From the NCBI GenBank assembly GCA_003552765.1, contig PUOI01000492.1, positions 1 to 5,511 of the forward strand: a stretch of DNA of 5,511 nucleotides. Direction: 5' to 3'. Within the stretch, counting starts at the first letter, position 1; every line of letters begins with the position of its first letter. The notes under the pieces are model-generated. The model searched no databases. It saw only the letters and a list, made by a program, of their open reading frames with translations, and was not told the DNA's origin. The position numbers and the translations under genes were made by a program. This document shows, one piece after another, positions 1 through 5,511 of the stretch. The stretch comes from Candidatus Hydrogenedentota bacterium. GTDB taxonomy: Bacteria; Hydrogenedentota; Hydrogenedentia; Hydrogenedentales; SLHB01.

Positions 1-1071
1 AGCCGCCCTGAACCCGGCGGTCCGGGATACATCCGCATTGAAGCCACACATGGTGATCTGGTGTACCGCCTCGAACCCCGGCGCTTCGAACAGCTTTTCC
101 CGCGGGGAGGCGACCTTTTCGAGTTGCCCCGCTTGGAACTCGACGCCGATGACCTCGCCCGCATTGAACTCACTCAGCCCGAGGGGACGGCCACCCTGGT
201 TCGCAGCGAGGACGGCGAGGAATGGGAAGTTGAGGCCCCGGAGGCCGATCTCAACGTGAGTCACAGCGCCATCGAGACCATGGCCGCGGCCTTGGCCCGC
301 TGGCGGGCCGCCGATTACGCCGATTCAATGGAAGACGTAGGCGTTGGCGAACGCTTGGTGCGTTTCGAGACCCACGGCGGAGACGTTCACGAGATCGCCG
401 TGGGCGATGAGTCGCAAACCATCGACGGCGTCTACGCCCGGCTCGATGACCGCGATCCCCTGCTCGCCATGACCCGTTCCGATCTCCGGCGCGTGTTTGT
501 CGAGCCGCGCAACTTGTATGAGCGAACCCTTGTGGATCTCGCCACGGGCGATCTCGCCTCACTGGGCATTGAGCGCGAAGAAGACTCTTACTGGCTTCAG
601 CGGCGCGAGGATAGCTGGCTGCTCTCGAGGAACGGCACGCTTCAAGATGCCGAGGACGAAGCGGCCAATCGCTTGGCGCGCAGTCTCGTGAACCTTCAGG
701 CCAACGACATCCTGTTCGACGCCACCGAGCTTCCAGGCGATGTGCTGGCCACGATTCAGTTCGCCACCTTGGCCGACGAGGAGTATACATTGACCATAGG
801 GGAAGAAGAGGACGGCCTGCATCCCGCCCTGTTTACAGGGGTTAGCCAGGTTCTGCTGCTAACGGATTTCGATGTGGCGGATTTGCTCATCTCCAGCGGC
901 CGGTTGACCGGGGCGGAGGAAGACATCTCCAGCGAAGCAGTAGAGGGGGAGGACGTTTCGCAGCGCACGGATGAGGGGGAAGAAACGGTAGTGCATGAAG
1001 ACGAAGACATGAAGATACTAACCGTGGAACCAGAGGAAACCCCCATCACGCCGGGCGAACTCGAGGAATGA
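1..1071 (+). CDS. DUF4340 domain-containing protein, 5'-truncated by the window edge
   Basis: The reading frame is open from base 1 to the TGA at 1069-1071, giving 356 visible residues. A GTG at 61 exists, but the frame continues upstream without a stop, so the true start is outside the window. The pattern is that of DUF4340: a Tyr-Arg-Leu segment (22-24), then strand-rich units in which a short hydrophobic strand is followed by an acidic stretch and a Trp (Trp75, Trp206), then a helix that packs the unit. Residues about 52-105 and 186-240 look like two copies of this unit, with a third copy probably ending near residue 45. The segment VGDESQTIDGVYARLDD (134-150) matches the family's iG...Yar region. 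Residues about 300-356 form a Glu/Asp-rich tail that looks disordered. No membrane segment is visible; an N-terminal anchor could lie in the missing part. Members often sit at the end of Gld-like ABC transporter operons. Molecular function is unknown. Family assignment is fairly sure and comes from recognition of the pattern, not a search. Confidence 0.8.
   Translation, partial: SRPEPGGPGYIRIEATHGDLVYRLEPRRFEQLFPRGGDLFELPRLELDADDLARIELTQPEGTATLVRSEDGEEWEVEAPEADLNVSHSAIETMAAALARWRAADYADSMEDVGVGERLVRFETHGGDVHEIAVGDESQTIDGVYARLDDRDPLLAMTRSDLRRVFVEPRNLYERTLVDLATGDLASLGIEREEDSYWLQRREDSWLLSRNGTLQDAEDEAANRLARSLVNLQANDILFDATELPGDVLATIQFATLADEEYTLTIGEEEDGLHPALFTGVSQVLLLTDFDVADLLISSGRLTGAEEDISSEAVEGEDVSQRTDEGEETVVHEDEDMKILTVEPEETPITPGELEE
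1063..1067 (+). promoter_or_regulatory. Ribosome binding site of the HtrA gene, inside the upstream gene
   Basis: GAGGA lies nine bases before the ATG at 1077 and within the last codons of the DUF4340 gene. This supports the chosen HtrA start and suggests that translation of the two genes is coupled on one mRNA. Confidence 0.6.
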
Positions 1072-1076
1072 ATTAG

Positions 1077-2315
1077 ATGAGCCTGCGTCTCTCTCACATA
1101 ACCCTTCTTACGGCGGTTGTGCTTGCCGTTGGGGCGGGCCACATTCAATGCGTGGACGCCGTCGAACTCCTGGGCGACTCGGGGCCGAGCGAGGAACGGC
1201 AAACAGCCCCGGCTCCTGCTCAACGGGAGCAGCTCGCCGCGAATTCTTCTTCGGAGGTCTCGGGGCCCAGGGACCCGATAGACGCGTCCCGCCGCAACGC
1301 GCTCGTCGAGGCCATCGAAAACACGGGTCCCGCCGTGGTCACGATCAACGTAATCTCCATTCAACGCGAACGGGTCATGGATCCGTTCTACTTCGATTTC
1401 TTTGATCCCTTTGGTTTTCAGCGGCGCGGCCGCCAATTGCGCGAACGGCGGGTCGAATCCGTGGGAACGGGCTTCTTCTTTGATGATCGGGGCCACATCC
1501 TAACCAACAATCACGTTATCGAGAACGCCCATGAGATCGCCGTCTCCCTTCCGGACGGGCGCACGCTGGACGTGGAACTCGTGGGGCAAGACAACATCAC
1601 CGACCTCGCGGTGCTCAGGGTGGATGGCGAGAACGTGCCCAGCGCGCCGTTGGGCGACAGCGACGACCTGTACATCGGCGAATGGGTCATCGCCATCGGA
1701 AATCCCTTCGGCATCCTCATGAACGACCCGCAACCCAGCGTGAGCGTGGGCGTCGTGTCAGCCAAGAACCGGCGTGTTGTGCCGCAGGCCGCTCCGCTTC
1801 GCCGGCTCTATCAAGACATGATTCAAACCGACGCCGCGATCAATCCCGGCAACAGCGGTGGCCCGCTCGTAACGGCGCGCGGCGAAGTCGTGGGCGTTAA
1901 CACCATGATTTTCAGCGACGGCGGCGGGAGCGTCGGGCTGGGGTTCGCCATCCCCATCAACCGGGCGCGCCGTGTCGTTGATGAAATCCTTGAGTACGGA
2001 CGGCGGCGGAATCCGTGGGCCGGGTTCCACGTCACGGACGTGCGCGGCTTGCAAGACCGCGTGGCGCAGCACCTGGATCTCCAAACCGGCCAGGGCGTGC
2101 TGGTGGAGCGAATCCTGGAGGATTCCCCCGCGTATCGCGCCGGTTTGCGCGTCGGCGACGTCATCACCGCCATTGATGGGGAGCCCGTGGTGAGTTCCGC
2201 GGACGTGGACTACGGCGTCTGGAGCAAGTTTGTGGGGGACACCATCACCATTGAAGTGGACCGCCGGGGCCAAACGAGGGAGTTCACCTTTGAGATTGTG
2301 GAGCTTACCCGGTGA
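1077..2315 (+). CDS. HtrA/Deg-family trypsin-like serine protease with one PDZ domain
   Basis: This is a 412-residue exported serine protease of the HtrA (DegP/DegQ/DegS) family, which degrades or refolds damaged proteins in the periplasm. The N-terminus (residues 1-28) is a signal peptide with a hydrophobic core at about 8-20 and possible cleavage after Ala20 or Ala28. A Ser/Glu/Pro-rich linker follows to about 70. The protease domain spans about 72-308, with the catalytic triad readable as His146 (in ILTNNHV), Asp176 (in NITDLAVL) and Ser260 (in INPGNSGGPL). GLGFAIP (287-293) is the conserved strand after the active site. Residues 101-125, rich in Phe, Asp and Arg, correspond to the LA loop. 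One PDZ domain covers about 315-408, with GQGVLV (338-343) at the peptide-binding strand and AGLRVGDVI at 355-363. Most DegP/DegQ proteins have two PDZ domains, so this is the shorter DegS-like layout, although the N-terminus looks cleavable rather than an anchor. Five bases separate it from the DUF4340 gene, so the two are probably cotranscribed. Confidence 0.95.
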   Translation: MSLRLSHITLLTAVVLAVGAGHIQCVDAVELLGDSGPSEERQTAPAPAQREQLAANSSSEVSGPRDPIDASRRNALVEAIENTGPAVVTINVISIQRERVMDPFYFDFFDPFGFQRRGRQLRERRVESVGTGFFFDDRGHILTNNHVIENAHEIAVSLPDGRTLDVELVGQDNITDLAVLRVDGENVPSAPLGDSDDLYIGEWVIAIGNPFGILMNDPQPSVSVGVVSAKNRRVVPQAAPLRRLYQDMIQTDAAINPGNSGGPLVTARGEVVGVNTMIFSDGGGSVGLGFAIPINRARRVVDEILEYGRRRNPWAGFHVTDVRGLQDRVAQHLDLQTGQGVLVERILEDSPAYRAGLRVGDVITAIDGEPVVSSADVDYGVWSKFVGDTITIEVDRRGQTREFTFEIVELTR

Positions 2316-2374
2316 CGCGGTGATTCACAACCAGTCCCGCCATGGAAGCCAAGCTCTTGCTCCACACCCACGTT

Positions 2375-2382
2375 GAGGAAGG
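2375..2382 (+). promoter_or_regulatory. Ribosome binding site deciding the start at 2386
   Basis: GAGGAAGG is a strong Shine-Dalgarno match, with its GAGG core seven bases before the ATG at 2386. It selects this frame over the other open frames that begin at 2342 and 2373 in the same stretch. Confidence 0.6.
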
Positions 2383-2385
2383 TAC

Positions 2386-3084
2386 ATGCACTCAGAAGAC
2401 CGGCTTATACACTTTTCCACCGAACTCATTCACGCGCCGAAGAAGCACACCGTGCAGGCGCTCCAGAAGCTATACTACGAGTTGTCCCAAGGCAGACACG
2501 CCTACCAGAACACGGACTTCACGCGCTCCGACCGGGTCCGGTTTCACACCCGCCGGGGGGAACGCACCCAGAGCATCGCCGTGTTTCTGGCGGACCGGAT
2601 CGTTCTTGCCGAGGAGTGGACGGACATCCCGCTGGCTTCCTTCATGGACAAGCTGATCGCCGTGGCGTCCTTGGCGATGGACGAACTTGGCATCCCGGTT
2701 TTCGCCGCGCAAACCGTCACGTTGCGAAGCACCTTCGCCCTGTCTCACTTCGATAACGCCCGCGACTTCATGATTGAGCAGGTCTGCGGGCAACGGGACC
2801 GCGTTCAGCCGTTTTTTCAGCGGCCCGTGACTGTGGGCGGCATTCGGCTTGTGCTGCCCGAGACGCCGGACATGCCGGCGACGGTTAATCTGCTCATGGA
2901 ATCCTACCGGCACAGCGAAAACGAGGTCTACGCGGAGGTGAAGGCCATATTCCGCAAGCATCCCGTGAAGCCGGACAACCTGTTTCCGTTGCGGGAACGC
3001 GTGAGCGATGCGCGGGCCTTCATGAGCGGCCGGGTCTTCCCGTACCTTGACCAGTTCGACAGGCCGAACGGCGAGGAGGCGTAG
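2386..3084 (+). CDS. Hypothetical protein, 232 residues, soluble
   Basis: I do not recognise this protein with confidence. The ATG has a good ribosome binding site and the frame runs to the TAG at 3082-3084. There is no signal peptide, membrane segment, cysteine cluster or known catalytic motif, so a cytoplasmic protein is likely. The N-terminal half has alternating strand and helix character, with a helix at about 21-36 (HTVQALQKLYYELSQG), a strand at about 64-74 (SIAVFLADRIV), a long helix at about 83-101 and a strand at about 103-115. The C-terminal half has a helix at about 185-197 (ENEVYAEVKAIFR) and a basic/aromatic end. The overall plan recalls loosely the TIGR04255 type of family, but that is a weak impression. 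It lies 70 bases after the HtrA gene on the same strand, with no terminator seen between, so it is probably read from the same mRNA. Codon use matches the neighbours. That it is a real gene is well supported; its function is not. Confidence 0.8.
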   Translation: MHSEDRLIHFSTELIHAPKKHTVQALQKLYYELSQGRHAYQNTDFTRSDRVRFHTRRGERTQSIAVFLADRIVLAEEWTDIPLASFMDKLIAVASLAMDELGIPVFAAQTVTLRSTFALSHFDNARDFMIEQVCGQRDRVQPFFQRPVTVGGIRLVLPETPDMPATVNLLMESYRHSENEVYAEVKAIFRKHPVKPDNLFPLRERVSDARAFMSGRVFPYLDQFDRPNGEEA

Positions 3085-3143
3085 GCAGCCGTTTCCCCCC
3101 TGCTTTTGCGCCGGGCTCCCTCTATCGCTTGGGCGTCCCGGCA

Positions 3144-3152
3144 TGGTATGAT
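3144..3152 (+). promoter_or_regulatory. Candidate extended -10 promoter (TGGTATGAT)
   Basis: TATGAT at 3147-3152 matches the -10 consensus in five of six positions. It is preceded by TG one base upstream, the extended -10 form. No good -35 box stands at the usual distance. Transcription would begin near 3159, giving a leader of about 225 bases before the transporter gene. It was read by eye only. Confidence 0.35.
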
Positions 3153-3193
3153 AGCGCCATCTTCATCCAGCCCTTCGATGAACACGCAGGGAG

Positions 3194-3227
3194 GCGCGCA
3201 CCTTAAAACGGTCCAGTTTATGCGCGC
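3194..3227 (+). repeat. Inverted repeat in the transporter gene leader
   Basis: GCGCGCA (3194-3200) is perfectly complementary to TGCGCGC (3221-3227). Inside it, T3204-A3207 pairs with T3217-A3220 and C3209 with G3216, leaving one bulged A, so the hairpin can be extended across a small three-base bulge. No T-run follows it, so it does not look like an intrinsic terminator of the upstream genes. If transcription starts near 3159, this hairpin would lie early in the mRNA leader. Confidence 0.45.
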
Positions 3228-3329
3228 GGCGTCATCGAAATCGTGATTCGTGCGCCAGCGGAGTACAGGGGAATCAGATGCGCCCAGGATCCGCGGCATT
3301 CATCCACCTTCTCACCACCCACCGGGGAA

Positions 3330-3357
3330 TTGACCTAGCAAGATGCTTCAGTACAAC
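3330..3357 (+). promoter_or_regulatory. Candidate sigma70-type promoter of the phosphate transporter gene
   Basis: TTGACC (3330-3335) matches the -35 consensus in five of six positions. TACAAC (3352-3357) matches the -10 consensus in four of six, with a 16-base spacer. Transcription would begin near 3364, about 22 bases before the ATG at 3386 and still upstream of the ribosome binding site AAGGA at 3371-3375. Its position is right for the main promoter of the transporter gene, but it is a by-eye match. Confidence 0.4.
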
Positions 3358-3385
3358 GGTTGTGTTAGATAAGGATTAGGGGGGA

Positions 3386-5092
3386 ATGGACACACAGAAC
3401 GTCATTTTTGGGGTCCTGGGCGGACTTGGGCTCTTTCTGTTCGGAATGGGGTTGATGTCCGATGGCTTGAAGGCCGTCGCCGGCAACAAGCTGAAGGCGT
3501 TGCTCGCGAAGCTCACCGAACAGCGAATCGTGGCCGTGATCCTTGGTGCGGTGGTGACCATCCTCGTGACGTCCAGCTCGGCGTCCACGGTCATGACGGT
3601 CGGGTTCGTGAACGCGGGTCTGCTTACGCTTAGTCAAGCGCTGTGCGTCGTCCTGGGCGCCAATGTGGGCACGACCGTGACGGCGTGGCTGGTTTCCATA
3701 TTCGGATTCGGCGGATTCCAAGTCACTGGATACGCGTTGCCCGCGATAGGCGCCGGGTTCTTCATGACGACGCTGAGCAAGGTCCAGCGCACAAAGAACA
3801 TCGGCCGCATCATAACGGGCTTCGGCATGCTCTTCGTTGGCGTGAATTTCATGCAGGAGGCGTTCGACCCCATCAAGGATAGTGACGCCGCTCAGGCCAT
3901 GCTGATTGGGTTAGCACAGTACCCTTTACTGGCCGTCTTGGCGGGAACCATCCTGACCGTGTTGCTCCAGAGCAGTTCCGCGTCCATCATGGTGATACAG
4001 GTGCTGGCTTTGCAGGGGGCGTTTGGCACGGACTGGTCCGTGGTGATGAATCTGGTTATTCCATTCATCCTTGGCGACAACATTGGCACCACCATTACCG
4101 CGCAGCTCGCCGCCGCGCGCGCCTCCAGAAACGCCCGGCGAACAGCGATGGGACATACCATCTTCAACCTAATCGGGGTGGCATACATCCTGCCGTTTGT
4201 GTGGACCGGCGCCTTTAGTAATTTGGTTGCCTGGATTACGCCCTGGGAGATCACCTCCCGAACCGTAATGGCCGAGATGGCCGCGGCGCACACCACGTTC
4301 AACCTGATAAACACCATCGTTTTCCTGCCGTTAATCGGGCTGCTGGAGCTTAGCGTGGTTCGCTTGTTGCCGGTAAAGGAATACGAGGCCGAGGCGAAGC
4401 CAGTCGCGCTCGATAAGTATCTGCTGGACACGCCCAGCATCGCGTTCGGGCAGGTGACACGGGAACTGCTCCGCATGTCTCGGATCGCTGAGAAGGCCGC
4501 CACGCGGGCCGTAATGGCGCTGATTGAGGATAATGACAAGGAATTGCCCTATGTCCGGCGGAAGGAAGAACAGACCGACGATTTCCAGTACGAGATTACC
4601 ACTTACCTGACAGACCTCTCGCGCAGGCCACTCTCCGACGATCTTTCCGATGAGATCCCCGTGCTGATGCATACGGTCAACGACCTCGAAAGAGTGGGTG
4701 ACCATGCCGTGAACATTGCCGAACTCGCCGAGCGGAAGATTGTACAAAAGCTGGTGTTTAGCGAGGAGGCCCATGATGAGGCCAAGCAATTGCTGGACTA
4801 CCTCACCGCCATGTTCGAGCAAACGGTGCTCGCATTGGAGCGCAAGGACAAGAGAGCCGCTCAAGCCGCGCTTGAGATAGAAGAGAAGCTAAACACGATG
4901 CAGGCCGACCTGCGGAAGAACCATTGCCGCAGGATGGGCGACAATGAGTGTTCGGCCGAGGCGGGGTTGATTTTCATTGATCTCGTGGACAATGTCGAGA
5001 AGATTGGCGACCACCTCACGAACATCGCCCAATCCGTCATTGGCGGCTTGCAATGGGACCATCACGAGCCGAGTCCCGCGCTGATGGAATAG
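3386..5092 (+). CDS. Na+/phosphate cotransporter family protein with C-terminal PhoU-like region
   Basis: This 568-residue inner-membrane protein belongs to the Na/Pi cotransporter family (NptA/YjbB type, PF02690), which moves inorganic phosphate coupled to sodium. The first 330 or so residues are hydrophobic, with roughly eight to ten membrane segments in two inverted halves. Each half has the family's paired motifs: TSSSAST (62-68) with GANVGTT (91-97), and QSSSAS (195-200) with GDNIGTT (230-236). The first copy has Thr62 where Gln is usual. After about residue 345 follows a helical PhoU-like region (PF01895). It has two metal-binding-type signatures: ERVGDHAVNI (435-444) and EKIGDHLTNI (538-547). 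This fused arrangement is common in bacterial family members, and the PhoU part may control transport according to phosphate status. The start at 3386 is preceded by AAGGA (3371-3375) and a G-rich stretch. It has its own candidate promoters and ends at a hairpin, so it is probably a single-gene unit. Transport direction (uptake or export) cannot be told from sequence. Confidence 0.94.
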   Translation: MDTQNVIFGVLGGLGLFLFGMGLMSDGLKAVAGNKLKALLAKLTEQRIVAVILGAVVTILVTSSSASTVMTVGFVNAGLLTLSQALCVVLGANVGTTVTAWLVSIFGFGGFQVTGYALPAIGAGFFMTTLSKVQRTKNIGRIITGFGMLFVGVNFMQEAFDPIKDSDAAQAMLIGLAQYPLLAVLAGTILTVLLQSSSASIMVIQVLALQGAFGTDWSVVMNLVIPFILGDNIGTTITAQLAAARASRNARRTAMGHTIFNLIGVAYILPFVWTGAFSNLVAWITPWEITSRTVMAEMAAAHTTFNLINTIVFLPLIGLLELSVVRLLPVKEYEAEAKPVALDKYLLDTPSIAFGQVTRELLRMSRIAEKAATRAVMALIEDNDKELPYVRRKEEQTDDFQYEITTYLTDLSRRPLSDDLSDEIPVLMHTVNDLERVGDHAVNIAELAERKIVQKLVFSEEAHDEAKQLLDYLTAMFEQTVLALERKDKRAAQAALEIEEKLNTMQADLRKNHCRRMGDNECSAEAGLIFIDLVDNVEKIGDHLTNIAQSVIGGLQWDHHEPSPALME

Positions 5093-5102
5093 AAGGCTTC
5101 GA

Positions 5103-5135
5103 GTCCCCCGGAGACCAAAGGAGCCTCCGGGGGAC
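5103..5135. terminator. GC-rich hairpin between convergent genes, possible bidirectional terminator
   Basis: GTCCCCCGGAG (5103-5113) and CTCCGGGGGAC (5125-5135) form a perfect 11-bp stem around an 11-base loop. The stem can extend by three more pairs (5099-5101 with 5137-5139) past one mismatch. It sits between the stop codons of two convergent genes, 54 bases apart, as expected for a shared terminator. Neither side is followed by a clear T-run, so it may not be a classical intrinsic terminator; it could instead protect mRNA 3' ends. Confidence 0.6.
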
Positions 5136-5145
5136 GCGAGATGGC

Positions 5146-5511
5146 TTATTCCTGGTTGTCCACCGGTTCGGCGGGCGTCTCCAGCCATTCTTTGTTGAAG
5201 CGGTAATGGAGCCTGCTTGAAATCAGATGAATAACACCGTCAGGCGTTTGGGTGACGGCGAGGTATCCGCCGTGTTCGGCGTTGGTGGGCGCCGCTTCGA
5301 ACTCCCCTGTCCAGGCGCCGCCGTCGTACACGCCATCGCCAGGGGTGATAAGCTTTCGGACGGGCCAGGTCTCGCCTTCATCGTAGGATAGAGCGGCGAA
5401 GAGTCCGTAGCCGCGAAATTCGTTGCCCTCCGCGTCGGGGAATAGCATGCCTTCCCGGTCGCCATCGCGTGTGTCGGTAAATGACACGAACAGGAGGGGG
5501 CCTTCCCGGAG
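5146..5511 (-). CDS. BNR/Asp-box repeat (sialidase-like) protein, C-terminal part only
   Basis: On the - strand the frame is open from the window edge (5511) to the TAA at 5148-5146, giving the last 121 residues. A GTG at 5487 is internal, since coding character continues upstream of it (LREGPLLF before VSFTDTRDG). SYDEGETW (visible residues 42-49) is a clear Asp-box (S-x-D-x-G-x-T-W), the hallmark of BNR repeats in sialidase-type six-bladed beta-propellers. A second, degenerate one may be TPDGVIHL (89-96). The GYLAVTQTPDGVIHLISSR segment and the following H-Y-R-F-N run are typical of the C-terminal end of exo-alpha-sialidase-like proteins in polysaccharide-degrading bacteria. The usual catalytic Arg, Tyr and Glu cannot be assessed because most of the protein is missing. 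It may be a true glycosidase or a non-catalytic propeller. It converges on the transporter gene and shares the hairpin with it. Confidence 0.85.
   Translation of the reverse strand, partial: LREGPLLFVSFTDTRDGDREGMLFPDAEGNEFRGYGLFAALSYDEGETWPVRKLITPGDGVYDGGAWTGEFEAAPTNAEHGGYLAVTQTPDGVIHLISSRLHYRFNKEWLETPAEPVDNQE

Larger units (their letters stand above)
3085..3385 (+). other. Intergenic region and 5' leader of the phosphate transporter gene
   Basis: This 301-base gap has no convincing gene. It holds a candidate extended -10 promoter near 3144-3152, two inverted repeats (3162-3182 and 3194-3227) and a second candidate promoter at 3330-3357. I saw no recognisable riboswitch, tRNA or Pho-box-like direct repeat. 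A tiny open frame of 22 codons from the ATG at 3178 has no ribosome binding site and probably means nothing. Confidence 0.5.

Noticed and set aside
61..63. GTG as the start of the DUF4340 gene
   Set aside because: The frame stays open to base 1 and the upstream residues (PGYIRIEATHGDLV) fit the strand-rich family pattern, so the GTG is internal.
1077..1160. Possible lipoprotein signal in HtrA, with Cys25 near the end of the signal peptide
   Set aside because: The residues before Cys25 (His-Ile-Gln) do not match a lipobox, so an ordinary signal peptide is more likely.
756..1496. Long open frame of 246 codons on the - strand
   Set aside because: It lies opposite the end of the DUF4340 gene and the start of HtrA, and its Ser/Arg-rich translation has no family features. 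Both + strand genes are well supported, so it is a shadow of GC-rich coding DNA.
3083..3105. Possible terminator hairpin after the gene at 2386-3084 (AGGCAG with CTGCTT)
   Set aside because: The stem is only six pairs including a G-U, and the T-run is four bases. It is too weak to call.
2470..3144. Open frame of 224 codons on the - strand
   Set aside because: It lies almost entirely antisense to the gene at 2386-3084, which has the better ribosome binding site and protein composition. The translation is rich in Arg, Gly, His and Pro, typical of a shadow frame.
3178..3246. Tiny open frame of 22 codons in the transporter gene leader, a possible leader peptide
   Set aside because: There is no ribosome binding site before the ATG, and the peptide has no run of a single amino acid that would suggest attenuation.
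2928..3299. Open frame of 123 codons on the - strand covering much of the intergenic gap
   Set aside because: It overlaps the end of the upstream gene in antisense, has no clear ribosome binding site and has no recognisable motif. The candidate promoter and inverted repeats explain the gap better.
3892..4539. Open frame of 215 codons on the - strand
   Set aside because: It is antisense to the transporter gene, whose motifs are unmistakable. It is a shadow frame.

Overview
The window is a GC-rich stretch of bacterial chromosome with densely packed genes. Three + strand genes come first, then a separate + strand transporter gene, then a convergent - strand gene cut by the window edge. A DUF4340 protein, an HtrA protease with an N-terminal export signal and a BNR/Asp-box sialidase-like protein together suggest a Gram-negative-type heterotrophic bacterium. 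Lineages such as Hydrogenedentota or the Planctomycetes/Lentisphaerae group would fit. This placement is an impression from gene content, not from any marker gene.

Layout. Bases 1-1071 hold the 3' part of a DUF4340-domain gene, whose start lies upstream of the window. Five bases later an HtrA/Deg serine protease gene begins (1077-2315), with its ribosome binding site inside the end of the DUF4340 gene. After a 70-base gap comes a 232-residue soluble protein that I do not recognise (2386-3084). These three are probably one transcription unit. The 301-base gap 3085-3385 holds two candidate promoters and two inverted repeats. It leads into a 568-residue Na+/phosphate cotransporter with a C-terminal PhoU-like region (3386-5092). 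A strong GC-rich hairpin (5103-5135) separates it from the convergent C-terminal part of a BNR-repeat/sialidase-like gene (5146-5511, - strand).

How the genes relate. The DUF4340 protein and HtrA are the tightest pair. DUF4340 proteins are often encoded at the end of gliding/Gld-type ABC transporter operons, so such genes may lie upstream, but none is visible here. HtrA would handle protein quality control in the periplasm. The phosphate transporter appears to be its own transcription unit, and the sialidase-like gene is an unrelated neighbour.

I found no mobile element, CRISPR array, RNA gene or clear new defence or biosynthetic system. The points most worth a second look are the unrecognised third gene, the structured leader of the transporter gene, and the altered first QSSS-type motif of the transporter.
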